Below are positions 38,437 through 50,221 of a stretch of DNA of 64,000 nt, piece after piece. The notes beneath the pieces were generated by a model that was not told where the DNA came from, did not search any database, and was given only the letters and a program-made list of their open reading frames with translations. This stretch comes from Begonia masoniana. Lineage: Eukaryota; Streptophyta; Magnoliopsida; Cucurbitales; Begoniaceae. Location: positions 43,434,209 through 43,498,208 of the forward strand of contig CM039509.1 of NCBI GenBank assembly GCA_022432975.1, written 5' to 3'. The first letter of the stretch is position 1; every line of letters starts with the position of its first letter. A program made the position numbers and the translations under genes.

Positions 38437-41400
38437 TCACCTCAATTTCATCGATGCATACGACATCGCTAGATCTACCGCCTCCTTCACACGACTTGCA
38501 TCCGTCCCCTGAGGCATAAACAGCACAGAATTTGAGGATTGAAAATTGGATTCAAAAGTAAATAATGAGAAAATGGAATCAGCTTGCATTTAAGCCAGAC
38601 CCACAAAGCAGGTTTCTGAATCATTCTCACTCTTCAGAAGCGTTATTTAATATATTAAAAGAAAAATACGACCACACGACATCGTACTTAAGTAAACAAC
38701 AACCCACTCAATGGCATCCTCCATAATCTACATCAGACAAATAGCTCAGGCAATGCAAAAGTAAGAAGACTATTTATCAGATGTAAGGCTAAGAGCAATT
38801 TCTTTTACCAAGTAAGAAGATATATTCATTTAAAGAAAAGAGATTTTGGAAGAAAAGCTCTAACCCTCTTTACACCAAAAGTTAATGAGTAATGCTAGAT
38901 TTAACTTCTAATCTTACACATTAATCTTATAACATGACGCGATTTTTACGTGTCACTCGTAATTGATGTAATAATTAAGATAAACTATTAATAATTAAAA
39001 TAAAATAGGAAAATTATCAATTTTAACCCTGTACTATACACGTTGTTTCAATTCGACCCCTGTACTATAAAAATCGACAAACCGAACTCTGTACTTTGAT
39101 TCTGTTATCCGTTTTGACCTTCTATCAACAATTTCATTAAACACTCATTCAAAAAACTAACAAACAATTTTGAATTCAGTTGAAATTTTTACCACATGCT
39201 CACTACTTAATGCGAAGATAATCTAAAATTTATCGTGATTTTTTAACACATGTACGATTTATTGTAATTTTATTTTACTATTTTTAAAAATATTATAATA
39301 AATCATAAAAATTTTACAAAATTACGCAAATTTTTGTATTATCTACTCATAATATGGTAAACATCTGAAAAAAGTTTCAAATAAATCTAATATTTTTTGG
39401 TATTCTTTTAAATTAATCTCAGTTTCTTCTTTACTTTATAAATTAATTTAAAGAAAAAATACCAAACAACAATTAATTTATTTGAAAACTTTTCCACATG
39501 TTCAACCTATCATTGGTAGATAATAGAAAAAGTTGCGTGATTTTCTAAAATTTGTATGATTTACTATAATATTTTTATAAAATACTAAAATAAAATTTTA
39601 ATAAATCGTACATGTGTTACAAAATCACGAAACTTTTCAAATTATCTTCTCATTAAGTAGTGAGCATGTGGTAAAAATTTCAACTGAATCCAATATCGTT
39701 TATTAGTTTTTTCAATGAGAGTTTAATGAAATTATTGATAGAAGGTCAAAACTGATAACAGAATCAAAGTACAGGGTTCAGTTTGTCAGTACAGGGGCTG
39801 AATTGAAAAAACGTGTATAGTACAGGGTTAAAATTGATAATTTCCTAATAAAATATTAATTGCATCAATTAATGATGGTAATATTAGACTATAAAATTAG
39901 AGAATAAATTATATCTCAAAGCTTTATCTCACTAAAATCATGTTTGACAAAGAGAAATTTCGTGGATAGTTGAAAATTAAATTAGTAGATGATCCACAAA
40001 TAAGCAGCACAAACCTCACCCGAAGGACCGTCCTTTCCTTTACCACACCGGTGCTTTCAAGGTTCCAAAGCTGCTGTCAACAACTTGGACACCTCCAACT
40101 GCTTTTCCAGCACCCCTTTTGGTGGAACTCCAGCACAGACCTCGGTCTTATTTGTGGTTTCGTCTGTGCTGAAAACCATGACAGATATCCCCTGAAAAAT
40201 AAGCCACCGGAAATTGATCTCTCATTCGCAATGAAAAAGAAAACTGGCCCAGTAAAAGAGTCAGTCACATTGAATAAAATGCACTAATGTGTATGGACGT
40301 TGATATCTTCTTTCCATTAATACTAAAGGAAATTCCAATATTCAAAGTATAGGATAAAAACCTCAAAATCTTAATAATGGAGGAATCTTTTGAAGAATAG
40401 AGCACAAACAGGTACGTTGTTCTTCATATTTTCCACATAATAGGCTGAAATAGCATAAATCGATATATCATGTTATAACAAAGCAGAGATGGAGTACAAG
40501 TGAGTAATGACCTTCTGCTCCATGACCCGCACAACTGCTTCACGAACAGCTGCCGCATCCAAGCCAACATCAACATGGGATATACAGAAAGCTTTACCAT
40601 CCGAAGCCGTGATTTCTGCTGTATCAAGTGCAGCCTTCACAGTTTTTTGTAGATTCTCTTCAGCAGTCTTCTTTTGTGCTTTCTCACTTCATTCTGTATG
40701 AAAGGGACAATACATGAAATACATAGCTATGAGCACTCAAGATGCAGCCTCAATATATTACTTGAAAAAGGGCAATCTTGGCCCTAATATCAGCCTTTTT
40801 GGGTGCTGGAATTGGCGCTGAATCCACACGACTTTTCAATGAAGCAACTATCTGTTAGAAAAGTACAAATATTTAACGAATTTTGAGAAGAGAGTACGAC
40901 AAAATATGTATAACATAAAGATGAAGTAATTTGTTTTGAGGACAGTAAATTCTTGCAGAATGCATGAATATGCCCATAGGCATCCCCAAAAATCATTCAT
41001 CAAACACAGATATTAATAAAATTTGTACAATACAACTCACGACAACATGGGTAGCAAAACTCTAGGAAAACCACCATCTCCATCAAAAACTATATAACAA
41101 CTTTAGATAATAAAATCTGAGTGTCTATGATAGAGAGGGAAAAAAAAAACAACCTTTTCCAATAAGCTTCCATCTGTTTTGGTAGCCTCAACAACTTCCT
41201 GCTCCAGCAAGTGTCTCAATTCTATTGCCTTGAAAGCAAAATCAGTAGTAACAGAAGTAATTCTTCGAATCCATTAAGCAATTCCTTCTTTGGATAAAAG
41301 CGCAAACGCCTTAGCATCAAGTGTATTAGATATATGAGTATCTGATTATATATGAAAATAAGTCAACAAAAACAAAATGATGGCTGTAAGGAGTGGAAAT

Positions 41401-41530
41401 CATAATCAAACACAAACCTCCGCACAGCTCTGCAGAAATTGATCCCATTCTTCATTCTCTGGATCGGCAAGGAGTTCCTCCACTTTTCGCCCAATTGAAA
41501 CAACTCTAACTGGATCAGGATACCGTTAAG
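38437..41530 (-). pseudogene. Alanyl-tRNA synthetase C-terminal half, introns kept, decayed
   Basis: The intact enzyme attaches alanine to tRNA-Ala. Minus-strand exons, 5' to 3', are about 41525-41418 ([18 protein letters not shown]), 41228-41154 (EVVEATKTDGSLLEKV), 40851-40762 (LKSRVDSAPIPAPKKADIRA), about 40686-40511 ([20 protein letters not shown]), 40191-40020 ([20 protein letters not shown]) and 38517-38437 (GTDASRVKEAVDLAMSYASM, stop TGA). Boundaries mostly keep GT-AG signals, so this is a duplicated genomic segment, not a processed copy. The catalytic and editing-domain exons that should lie upstream are missing; the copia LTR begins at 41541. Decay marks are a frameshift after ENEEW (about 41445), which disrupts the segment leading to the editing-domain cysteine motif, and an in-frame TGA in exon 40191-40020 where LKGRCGKGKG is usual. 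The last intron carries a foldback element. Confidence 0.88.
39008..39846. mobile_element. Mutator-like foldback element with long inverted ends
   Basis: GGAAAATTATCAATTTTAAC at the left is mirrored at the right (GTTAAAATTGATAATTTCC). Complementarity continues with small gaps for about 200 bases or more, through ATGCTCACTACTTAATG versus CATTAAGTAGTGAGCAT. AATAAAATA flanks both sides (38999-39007 and 39847-39855), an 8-9-bp duplication with one ambiguous base at the junction. Long inverted ends with a 9-bp duplication fit a non-autonomous Mutator-like element. No coding sequence. It sits in the last intron of the alanyl-tRNA synthetase pseudogene. Confidence 0.8.
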
Positions 41531-41540
41531 TTTTACAACC

Positions 41541-41749
41541 TGTTGATTCTCAAACCAGGAAACAGAAAGAAGATGAAGAGAAGGAGGAAGCTATGGCGGC
41601 AGATGAAAAAGGGTTTCTGTATATTTTGAAAACTGTAATGCAGTGTACAAGTATTGATAAAAATGTAATGATGAAGAATGAAAAGACAGTAGTTACAAAT
41701 AGACTGAAATACTTAGAATTAAACTAAACCCTAACTATATATGCTAATA
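41541..41749 (-). repeat. 3' LTR of the copia element
   Basis: The plus strand begins TGTTGATTCTCAAACC and runs to ATGCTAATA next to the polypurine tract, so the LTR reads TATTAGCA...GAGAATCAACA. The usual TG start has become TA. Confidence 0.7.
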
Positions 41750-41761
41750 CTCCCCTCAAGA

Positions 41762-44700
41762 TCAAGGTTGGGGGCCGAAAATCTTGTAGAGAAAGTTGTT
41801 GAACAAGGCCGGAGGTAGAGGTTTGGTGAGAGTATCGGCCAATTGATTACCCGAAGGGGTGAATTTTACCAATAACCTCTTTTGAAGCACTTTTTCTCGA
41901 ACGAAGTGATAGTCGATCTCCACATGCTTGGATTTGGAGTGCAGGACGAGATTAGAAGCCAAATAAGTAGCACTGAGATTGTCATAGAGTATGATGGATG
42001 GGGCGGGGGGAGGAATACCGAGCTCCTATAATAGAGACTATATCCAAAGAATCTCGGCCGCACCGTTGGCAACACTGCGGTACTATGCTTTCGTGCTGGA
42101 CCGAGACACGGCTTTCTGTTTAGTAGAGGACCAGGACACGAGATTTGGGCTGAGAAAAATACAGAAACCACCGGTGCTCTTGTGGTCATCTGGGCAAGAA
42201 GCCCAATCGGCATTCGTATAGCAAGTTAAATGAACAGAGCACAGGGCCTAAAAGAGATGCCGAGGGAGATGGTACCTTTAAGATAGCGCAAGATGCGCTT
42301 GACGGCTTGCCAGTGAGCGTCAGACGGGGCATGCATAAACTGGGAGATTTTATTTACTACGAAGGCGATATCAGGTCGTGTGAGACCACAGTATTGCAAA
42401 CCACCAACGATGTTACGGTACAGAAAACAATCCTGAAAATGAGTGCCTGACTGTAAAGAGATGACGGGGCAGCCACCATTGGAGTCGGAACCGGTTGGTA
42501 AGATGCCATATTGGTTCTGTGGAGAAGGTCCATGATATAGCGGGACTGAGAAAGATGCATAGCAGTAGAGGTTTGAGTGACAGAAATGCCCAGAAAATAA
42601 GATAGAGGGCCGAGATCCCGGACTTTGAACTGAGAATGCAGATATATGAGTAGCTCCTCTAACAAGGCTGGGTAGTCACCTGTCAAAATGGTATCATCCA
42701 CATACACGAGCATAATGATAACAGAAGATGGTGTCCTACGTATAAAGAGTGATGAATCAGACCGGGATGCGGAGAAACCTCAATTGAGTAAAGCAATGTG
42801 GAGTTTGGTGTACTAGGCTCTGGAAGATTGCTTGAGGCCATAGAGGGCTTTATGTAATAAGCAAACAATGGACAGAGAGGAGGAACCAACAAAACCGGGG
42901 AGTTGTTGCATGTAGACCCTCTCAGTGAGATCACCGTGTAGGAAAGCATTGCTGATGTCAAATTGTTTAATAGGCCACTGAGACGACACAACTAAAGAAA
43001 GCACGAGGCGGACAGAAGTGGGTTGATTACTGGGCTAAAGGTCTCTTCATAATCAACGCCTTCAGTTTGATCATACCCTTTGGCTACGAGACGAGCCTTA
43101 TACCGAGAGATCGTGCCATCAGGATTTAACTTCGTTTTGAAAACCACTTTGCAGCCAATGAGTTTTGCACCGCATGGAAGGGGAACCAAAGTCCAAGTAT
43201 TGGTTTCCTGGAGAGCAGAAAATTCCTCGCTCATGGCTGGCAAGCCACTGAGGACATTTGGCAACTTGGCTAAAGGTGCGAGGTTCGATTGCAGGCTCCA
43301 GAAGGAGAGCTTTAGGCTTAAAAACACCAACTTTTGCTCTGGTTGTCATTGGGTGGGTATTTTGAGTGGAGGGGGTGGGTAGGGTTATGGCAACGGGTGG
43401 AGGGGATTGAGGCATGGTGGGAGGGCTTGGGAGGGAAGGAGGAGTAGGGGCAGTCGCAGGGAAAGGAGAGGGAACAAGTGTAAGAGAAAGAGAGGGAGAT
43501 GAGGGTGATGTAGGTACAATGGAGTGATTAGGATGAGGAACGTAAGGGATAGAGATTTCGAAAGGTGATAGGATGGAAATAGGTTTGGTAATGGAGGCCA
43601 GGGGAAATTGAGACTCAACAAAGGTGACATGACGGGAGATATAAATTTTATTTGACTCGGGTTCAAGACAGAGATAACCTTTGTGATGGAGACTAGGGCC
43701 GAGAAAGACACATGGACGAGAACGAGATTGGAGTTTGTAGCGATTGAACGGGCGAAGAAGAGGAAAACACAGACAACCAAAGGCACGGAGTGACAAGTAA
43801 TCGGGAACTTTACGCAGCAGACATTCGTAGGGCGATTGTTGTTGGAGGACAGGCGTGGGAAACAAATTTATTAAGGTGGTAGCGTGGGTGAAAGCATAAG
43901 GCCAAAAATGGAGGGGAACAGAGAAATGAAAAAGTAAGGTAGGCCCGTCTCTACAACGTGACGATTTTTTCGTTCAGCTCTACCATTTTGAATTGGAGTA
44001 TATGGACAAGAGACACGGTGCTGAATGCCAAAAGATGTAAAGAGAGAAGTGAGAGCATGAAATTCACCACCCCAATTCGATTGAACAGTTTTAATTTTCG
44101 CATTGAACCGTGTGTTAACAAACTGATAGAAATGAACAAAGGTGTTATACACATCACTTTTCAATTTTAAAGGAAAGAGCCAAGTGAAAGGGGTACAGTC
44201 ATCCACAACAAGACAAAATATCGCGCACCAGTAATTTATTTAATGGGAGATGGACCCCAAACATCCGAATGTACAATATCAAAAAGAAATTGTGCACGAG
44301 AGTGAGAAAGTGAGAAAGGAAGTTGGTAGCTCTTGCTCATTTGACAGGAGGTACAAAAAAGGGGTGGGTGAGATTTAACATGCATATTACAGGTTTGAAG
44401 AACCTGTTGCATCACCAAGGAGAATGGATGCCCCAATCGGTGATGCCAAAAGTTCTTCAAATAAGGCATGGCAGGAGGAGACCAAGCTTGGAGCAGCAAA
44501 ACAGGGGCGACTAATGGAGTATGATAAAGCCCATCACTGAGATGGCCATGGAGCAGCATCTGATGCAAAATCCGATCCTTGACAAAAAAGGAATTCGGAT
44601 GAAACTCAACAAATACAGAATTATCTTGACAAAGCTTAGAGACACTTAAGAGATTGTGAGATAGATTAGGAGAGTGAAAGACATGCTGCAAATTGAGGGA

Positions 44701-45785
44701 TCGGCCAAGTGCCGGAAGAGTAACAGAACCGAATTTGGAGAGAGGGAGAAGAGTACCTTTAGCAGTGGCTACTTGCGACGGAGAGGAGAGATGCTGAGGA
44801 CGGCTGAGAAGATGAGAATCCGGCGTGAAATGATGGGTAGCGCCGGAGTCGAGAATCCAGGGGGTGGCCGACGACAGAGCAGGGGTAGGGAGGAGGCCTG
44901 GAGAACTTAGGCGGTGAGCAAGGGAAAAGACAGGCGAAGGGAATTGAAGATCTGGGCAGGCCGGGTCGGGTGAGGGAGAGTAGGCTTCTGGGCGGGTATG
45001 AGAGGGATGGTATGAGGGCTGGGCCGGGTTTGAGTCTGGTAGAAGGTAAGTAAAATGGGCTTGGCCTAGGGAGTAAGCGTGCTGGGCTGCAGAAGGAAGC
45101 TGGTAGTTGAGAGACAAAGTGCGCCTGTATCTGGGCCGGCGTCGGAATGGCGATGACAGAGTTTTATTTTTCCAGGCAGAAATCAAAACTTTGGAGCTGG
45201 CTCTGGACTTCTTCCAGCGGAGGTTCATCGGCGCGGTTGGTGACCGAGGTCACGAACGCGTTGTACTCCCTGCCGAGATCGTTGAGAAAGTAAATGATTT
45301 TGTCTGTGTAACTGACTGGCTCGCCGATTGCCACAAGAGTATTGCATAGGGCGGTGAATTTGGGAGTAGCTGGAGGCCGAGAGACCGTCTTTGGAGAGAG
45401 AGTTCAAACGGCTTTGGAGATCCATGATTCGGGCCAAGGAGGAGGAAGCAAAAAGCCGTTCCAGGGCTGACCAGACTTCACTGGTAGTGGAAAAGGCAAC
45501 AATCTGAGGAAGAAGATCCTCGGACAGGGAAGCAAAAATCCAACTCATAACGATTCTGTTGTATCATTGCTAGAGGGTGTGTTCTGGGTTGATTTGGGTG
45601 GATGTGGCATCGAGGAATTTGGGAGGTGAGGGAGAGGAGGGCATTGAGGAGCTGCGCCTTCCAGACTAGGTAGTTCGAGTTATTGAGCTTGACCGTGAGG
45701 GTTTGGTTGACGGTGGATAAGGGAGGCAGAGGAGAGGAGTTAGAAACAGTAGGAGAGGGAATGTGGGAGGAAGGAATAGTCGAAC
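41762..45785 (-). pseudogene. Copia gag-pol polyprotein, frameshifted
   Basis: Gag occupies about 45785-45230 (NYLVWKAQLLNALL, then VWSALERLFASSS and RIMDLQSRLNSL). Protease has WILDSGATHHFTPDSHLL (about 44840). The integrase zinc finger has HHRLGHP and CTSCQMSKSYQLPF (about 44450-44320), and the core has DIVHSDVWGP, VQSNWGGEF (about 44085) and NGRAERKNRH (about 43980). RT carries LVYVDDTILTG at 42713. The RNase H end has DYHFVREKV and ADTLTKPLPP (41900-41780). At the second integrase catalytic position, where copia elements usually have Asp in VQSDxGGEF, this copy has Asn, so it would be inactive. Frame changes near 45228, 44220, 43868, 42990 and 42700 break the polyprotein. The long proline- and serine-rich linker at 43600-43380 is usual for this lineage. 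Confidence 0.9.
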
Positions 45786-46992
45786 TACCTAGAGGCTTTA
45801 GTTTTTTGGAAACTTTTGTTTTGGAAAGCCGATTTGAAAGATATTTGATGGATTATATCAAGCTTTGAGATCATATTAATTATGGGACACTTTCCTAAGT
45901 CTTCAAGATCCATATCCAAGTAGTTGGCGATACTTTCATAAAATATCACATGAGGTATTTCTCTACCGATTTAGTGAGATTTGGTTTGCTTATTCTTTAC
46001 GGCTTTAAATTTTGATTTGGTATTTGAATTAAACCTCAGATAAGGCAGTTACCAATCATATTTAAGCTTTCATTCCTAAGGAAGCGCACACAGATTTTTC
46101 ATTATTCTGGGAAGGAGATTTCTTGATGGGCAAGCCGTCGCCGTTCTTTCTCTCCCTCACGCTTTTGCGTATGGTTTTGTGATTGATTATTCAGTTCTTG
46201 AATGATTATTTTACACACTCTGTTTATGCTTTGGAATTTATCGATTATTCGAGTGTGTTGATTTATTGCGTCCGAAGACAACGACCTGGTATTACAGACG
46301 GTGTCATAGGAAGTAATCTTTTCTATTCTTCATTGAAGCTCAGTCTCGGGAGAAGGCTGCATTGGAACTCAGGAGAAGTTCTGTTTATCGACAAGGGGAG
46401 CTTGTCATTCTAATCGTGAGTAAGGGATCTTGCCATACACGGATTCTGGGAGGAGTCATCAACAACAAGGTGATCTTATTGCATTTAGATCTCGGGAGGG
46501 ATCGATCTCAAGTCGAGGGGAGCTCGCAAAAATAGTTTTATTGAGAAGTTAGGAAGTGACGGAGACAAAGATAAGATGGAGTCTTTATTTATTTAAGTCA
46601 GTTTGTCTTGTAACTTTGTAAACTCATGAAATATTTTTATAACTGGGCGTGGCCCCGCAGACATAGCAAATTGCCAAACTGGTATTAGAGTTAGTCGTTT
46701 CTGTTTCTTAAGCGGGATCCACGGGACAAGATCATAGTTCATGTGCGATGGATTCTATAAAGAAAGGAAGATCGACAATGCGTCCACCTCTATTGGATGG
46801 AAGTAACTATACTTATTGGAAGGCGATGATGAAATCATTTATTAAAGCTATTGATGAGAAGACCTGGAGATCTATTTTGACATGATGGAATCACCCTATA
46901 GATACTGATGTAGAAGGTGTCACATCTCCCAAGCCTAAAGAAAATTTATCAGTAAATGAAGATGCTTTGGCAAACAGTAACTCAAAGGCTCT

Positions 46993-48461
46993 TGATAAAT
47001 CTGTATTTTATACACTTTATTGTACTCTTTTATACTTGATTTGATAAGTTTTACTCAAGTATGTGAATGATTCTAACAACTTTGGTATAAGTGCATAGAG
47101 AAATTGAAAAATTACAAGTTTTGTGAATTCGATCCGGTACAGAAAAGAAGAAAGACAAAAAGAAATAAAGCAAAGGACTTGCCGATCAATCAGCCACAGT
47201 GCAGGCGATCGATCGGCTGAAAAAAAGACAAAACTGTTTTAGCAGAGGAGTTGCCGATCGATCAGCCAAATCTGGGCGATCGATCGGCTAAAGCTATTAT
47301 AAGAGAATGAAAACAGAAGCATAGCCGATCGATCGGTCAAATTTGGGCGATCGATCGGCTTGCCCACATTTAGGCGATCGATCGGCTGAAGCTATTACAA
47401 GATGATGGAGGCAGAGGCATAGCCGATCAATCGGCCACATTTGAGAGATCAATCGGCTGAAGCGGAGAAGTTCGTTCTTTTGGGCAGAAAGATAGCCGAT
47501 CAGTCGGCTCTTGTGTTGCGATCGATCAACTGTGCGATTTAATTTCTTTTATCTAAATTGGATTATTCTGAGCCCTCGATCAAAAAGAAAACACCAGATT
47601 AGGTCAAAAGAGGCAACAGAGGCCAGAGACATTCAATCAGATCATCGAGACAGAGACGGGAACGGAGCGAGAGCATCAGGCAAGGAGAATTTGGATCGAC
47701 AACCCTAGTTTTTCTTTCTCCTTCTCTTTTCAATTATGAACATCTCTATTTATTCTATTGTTCTCGTTACTTTAGCATGAACTAAACTTCTTTTTCTAGG
47801 GCTACGATGTAGTCGGATTATGAATATTAAGTATTTCCTTTAATGCAAATTGTTGATTTTTTGTTTCGATATTGTGTTGAGTACATTATTCTGTTCTTAA
47901 TGCTTGTGATTTTCTGATCAACAATAGCATGTTCGTAGGATTGTTTTGAGACCGAGAGGTAATAAATAATTATGCACTAGATAATTTATCATGAAAAGGA
48001 TGTTAGACTAGAGATAGCTAATGCGTTCATGTGGTAGTTTAATTTCTCATTCTTAATGTATTCAATTAATTCTCAGGATTAGAGACCGAGAGAAAATAAT
48101 TCGTTAGTTAAATAAGTTTGTCATTACTCGAGAGAGATTGATAAATACTTTTGTGAAATTGTCATCAACACATAAAAATAGAAATTAATGATTTGGATTA
48201 GGTATACTAAATATGATTAATTTAGGTGAAATCGAAAACCCTAAAGCTCTTTTATTACATTCTAAAACTCGTTTAATTTTCTGTTTAATTAATTGTTCTT
48301 GCTTTGCTTTGAATCCAAATTCACTAAAATATCGTTATTCAAGTTAGACGGAAATTAACTTTATTTGATCATTAATTAAAAAGTCTTCGTGGGTTCGACA
48401 CTCTATTTAGTACTTTATTACTTGTTGTGACTCGTACACTTGTGAATTATTTTTCACAACA
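46993..48461 (+). mobile_element. Tat-like solo LTR, plus orientation
   Basis: Begins TGATAAATCTGTATTTTA and ends TTTTTCACAACA (1469 bp). Flanks GCTCT (46988-46992) and GCTTT (48462-48466) match at 4 of 5 bases. Its last 80 bases (GTGGGTTCGACACT...TACACTTGTG...CACAACA) closely resemble the reverse complement of the 5' LTR end of the Tat-like element at 12776-12860, which links it to that lineage. No interior or second LTR. Confidence 0.8.
47180..47525. repeat. Cluster of CGATCGATCGGC motifs
   Basis: About ten copies of GCCGATC(A/G)ATC(A/G)G or its reverse complement occur at intervals of about 20-60 bp inside the Tat-like solo LTR, alternating in orientation (GCCGATCGATC then GGCGATCGATCGGCT). 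Confidence 0.88.
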
Positions 48462-49355
48462 GCTTTCAATGCTATCTTCAATGGCGTTGATCCTATTTAG
48501 TTCAAACTCATCTCCACATGCGAATCAGCCAAAAGGGCATGAGAGATTTTTCAAACCACCTGTGAAGAAACATCAACTGTAAAGCTGTCCAAGATGAAAT
48601 GCTAACTACTAGATTTGAAAATCTGAAGATGCATGAAGACGAGAGTATTTGTGAGTTCAATGCCAAACTATGTGACATAGAAAATTAAACGTTTGCTCTC
48701 GGTGAGACATTTTATGAAGAAAAACTGGTAAGAAAAACTCTACGGTCTTTGCCAATACTATTTGCTTATAAAGTCATTGCTATAGAAGAAGCCAAAGATG
48801 TCTCTAAAATGAAGCTAAAAGAATTGATGGGATCTCTTAGAACCTTCGTGATTAATCTTGAAGGAGACACATAAACAAAGAAGGCAAAAGGAGTGGCTCT
48901 AAAAACTGAGATACAGAACTTCAATGAGCACAAAGAAGATGATTTGGAGGATTCTCTAGTCCTTCTATCAAAATATTTTAGCAGATTTGGAAGAAATACT
49001 CGCGGTGTCAAGCACAATGTCACTAACTTCAAAAATGGTTCTTCAAGCAACAATAAGCACAAGGAAGAAACTCATGTGTCTGATCAACTATTCAGGAACA
49101 AAGACATTCAATGTAGAGGGTGTGAAGGTTTTGGGCATATACAGGCAGAATCTGCTAATAATTTAAAGAAAAAGAAAAACTCTCTGAACGCAACTTGGAG
49201 TGAGGATGAATAAGAGAAGAAAGACGAATTTCAGAGCAACCATGTGGCACTTGTTGTTAAGACAGAACATCAAGTAAATGGTAGTGTTATACACGACGTC
49301 ACAGACAACTTATCCAATAGTAGTGATGAAGATGAAGAAGTAGTCACAGAAGAAG

Positions 49356-49584
49356 TGTAAGGACCAGGCCCGCGGACGCACCGCCATTGGCCTGGCCCAA
49401 ACTCATGAACTTCTCTATCCCTGACTAGCTCAAGTGGTACAAGTGATGGGGGACTTGTGGTCATAAGCCCTGGAGACCCATGTTCAAATCACTTGGGAGG
49501 CATAAAACTCCTATCCCAAGGATGGAGAAGTTCATGAGTTTGGGCCGGGTCGATGGCGGTGCATCCGCGGGCTGGGTCCTTACA
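49356..49584. mobile_element. Foldback TG...CA element with tRNA-like core
   Basis: TGTAAGGACCAGGCCCGCGG at the left is mirrored at the right (CCGCGGGCTGGGTCCTTACA), with arms of about 65 bp. Flanks AGAAG (49351-49355) and AGAAT (49585-49589) match at 4 of 5. The core on the plus strand has an A-box-like TAGCTCAAGTGG (49426-49437) and a B-box-like GTTCAAATC (49482-49490), spaced roughly as in a tRNA gene. The terminal motif and plan are the same as at 4744-5339. It interrupts the copia gag. Confidence 0.8.
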
Positions 49585-50221
49585 AGAATACCTTATTGGA
49601 GAATACAAGTTTCTTCATGAGAAATGGACTAAACTTGTTAAAGTAAATCAGCATCTACACCTTCAGATTAGGGATTTGAGAGATGAGAAGAACAATCTTC
49701 AAAATGTTATTGCTGATTTGAAAACCAAACTGAGAATGAGTAAGGATGAAGTTAATGTTCTGACCAATGAGATAAGTCTCATGATGTAACGCCCCGAATT
49801 ATCTGAACCCAGTTTGTTACTCATAAACTTGAAGATACTAAGAATCTTTGGACCAAATATTTCGACTTAACTCAAAAGTCAAAATTTGACATAAACCAAA
49901 ATCTAAAAAAAAAAAACGTTTAAAACTTGCAGCGGAAATCATTTGGAATGTAAGAAACAATCGGCCCAAAATGAAATAGAGGTTTTCTTTTTTTTAAAAA
50001 AAAAAGAAATCGTGAAATACGTAGAAAGTCGCAGAAGTCAAAAGCATCTGCCGATGGGTAAAGTCAACGGAAGAAGCAGAAACAGCAAATGAAAGGCTCC
50101 TACCGATGACGTGGACCAGAAGAGTTGGAAGCAAAAACATCCTCGTGGCTGCATCTACCGATGACGTCAGCCGATAAATCAATTATCCAACAGCAACCGA
50201 TCGCTAACACAAGCATAATCC

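Larger units (their letters stand above)
41541..45790 (-). mobile_element. Ty1/copia element, Ale/Retrofit-like, 5' truncated
   Basis: Minus-strand order is gag, protease, integrase, RT, RNase H, polypurine tract (41750-41760, CTTGAGGGGAG on the minus strand) and 3' LTR 41541-41749. Integrase before RT identifies copia. The short 209-bp LTR and the gag start TLTVKLNNSNYLVWKAQLL resemble the Ale/Retrofit lineage. The 5' LTR is absent: the homology stops near 45790 at a junction with the next element. Confidence 0.88.

Noticed and set aside
43385..43786. Alternative-frame readings rich in Leu/Pro opposite the copia linker
   Set aside because: Shadows of the frameshifted copia polyprotein.
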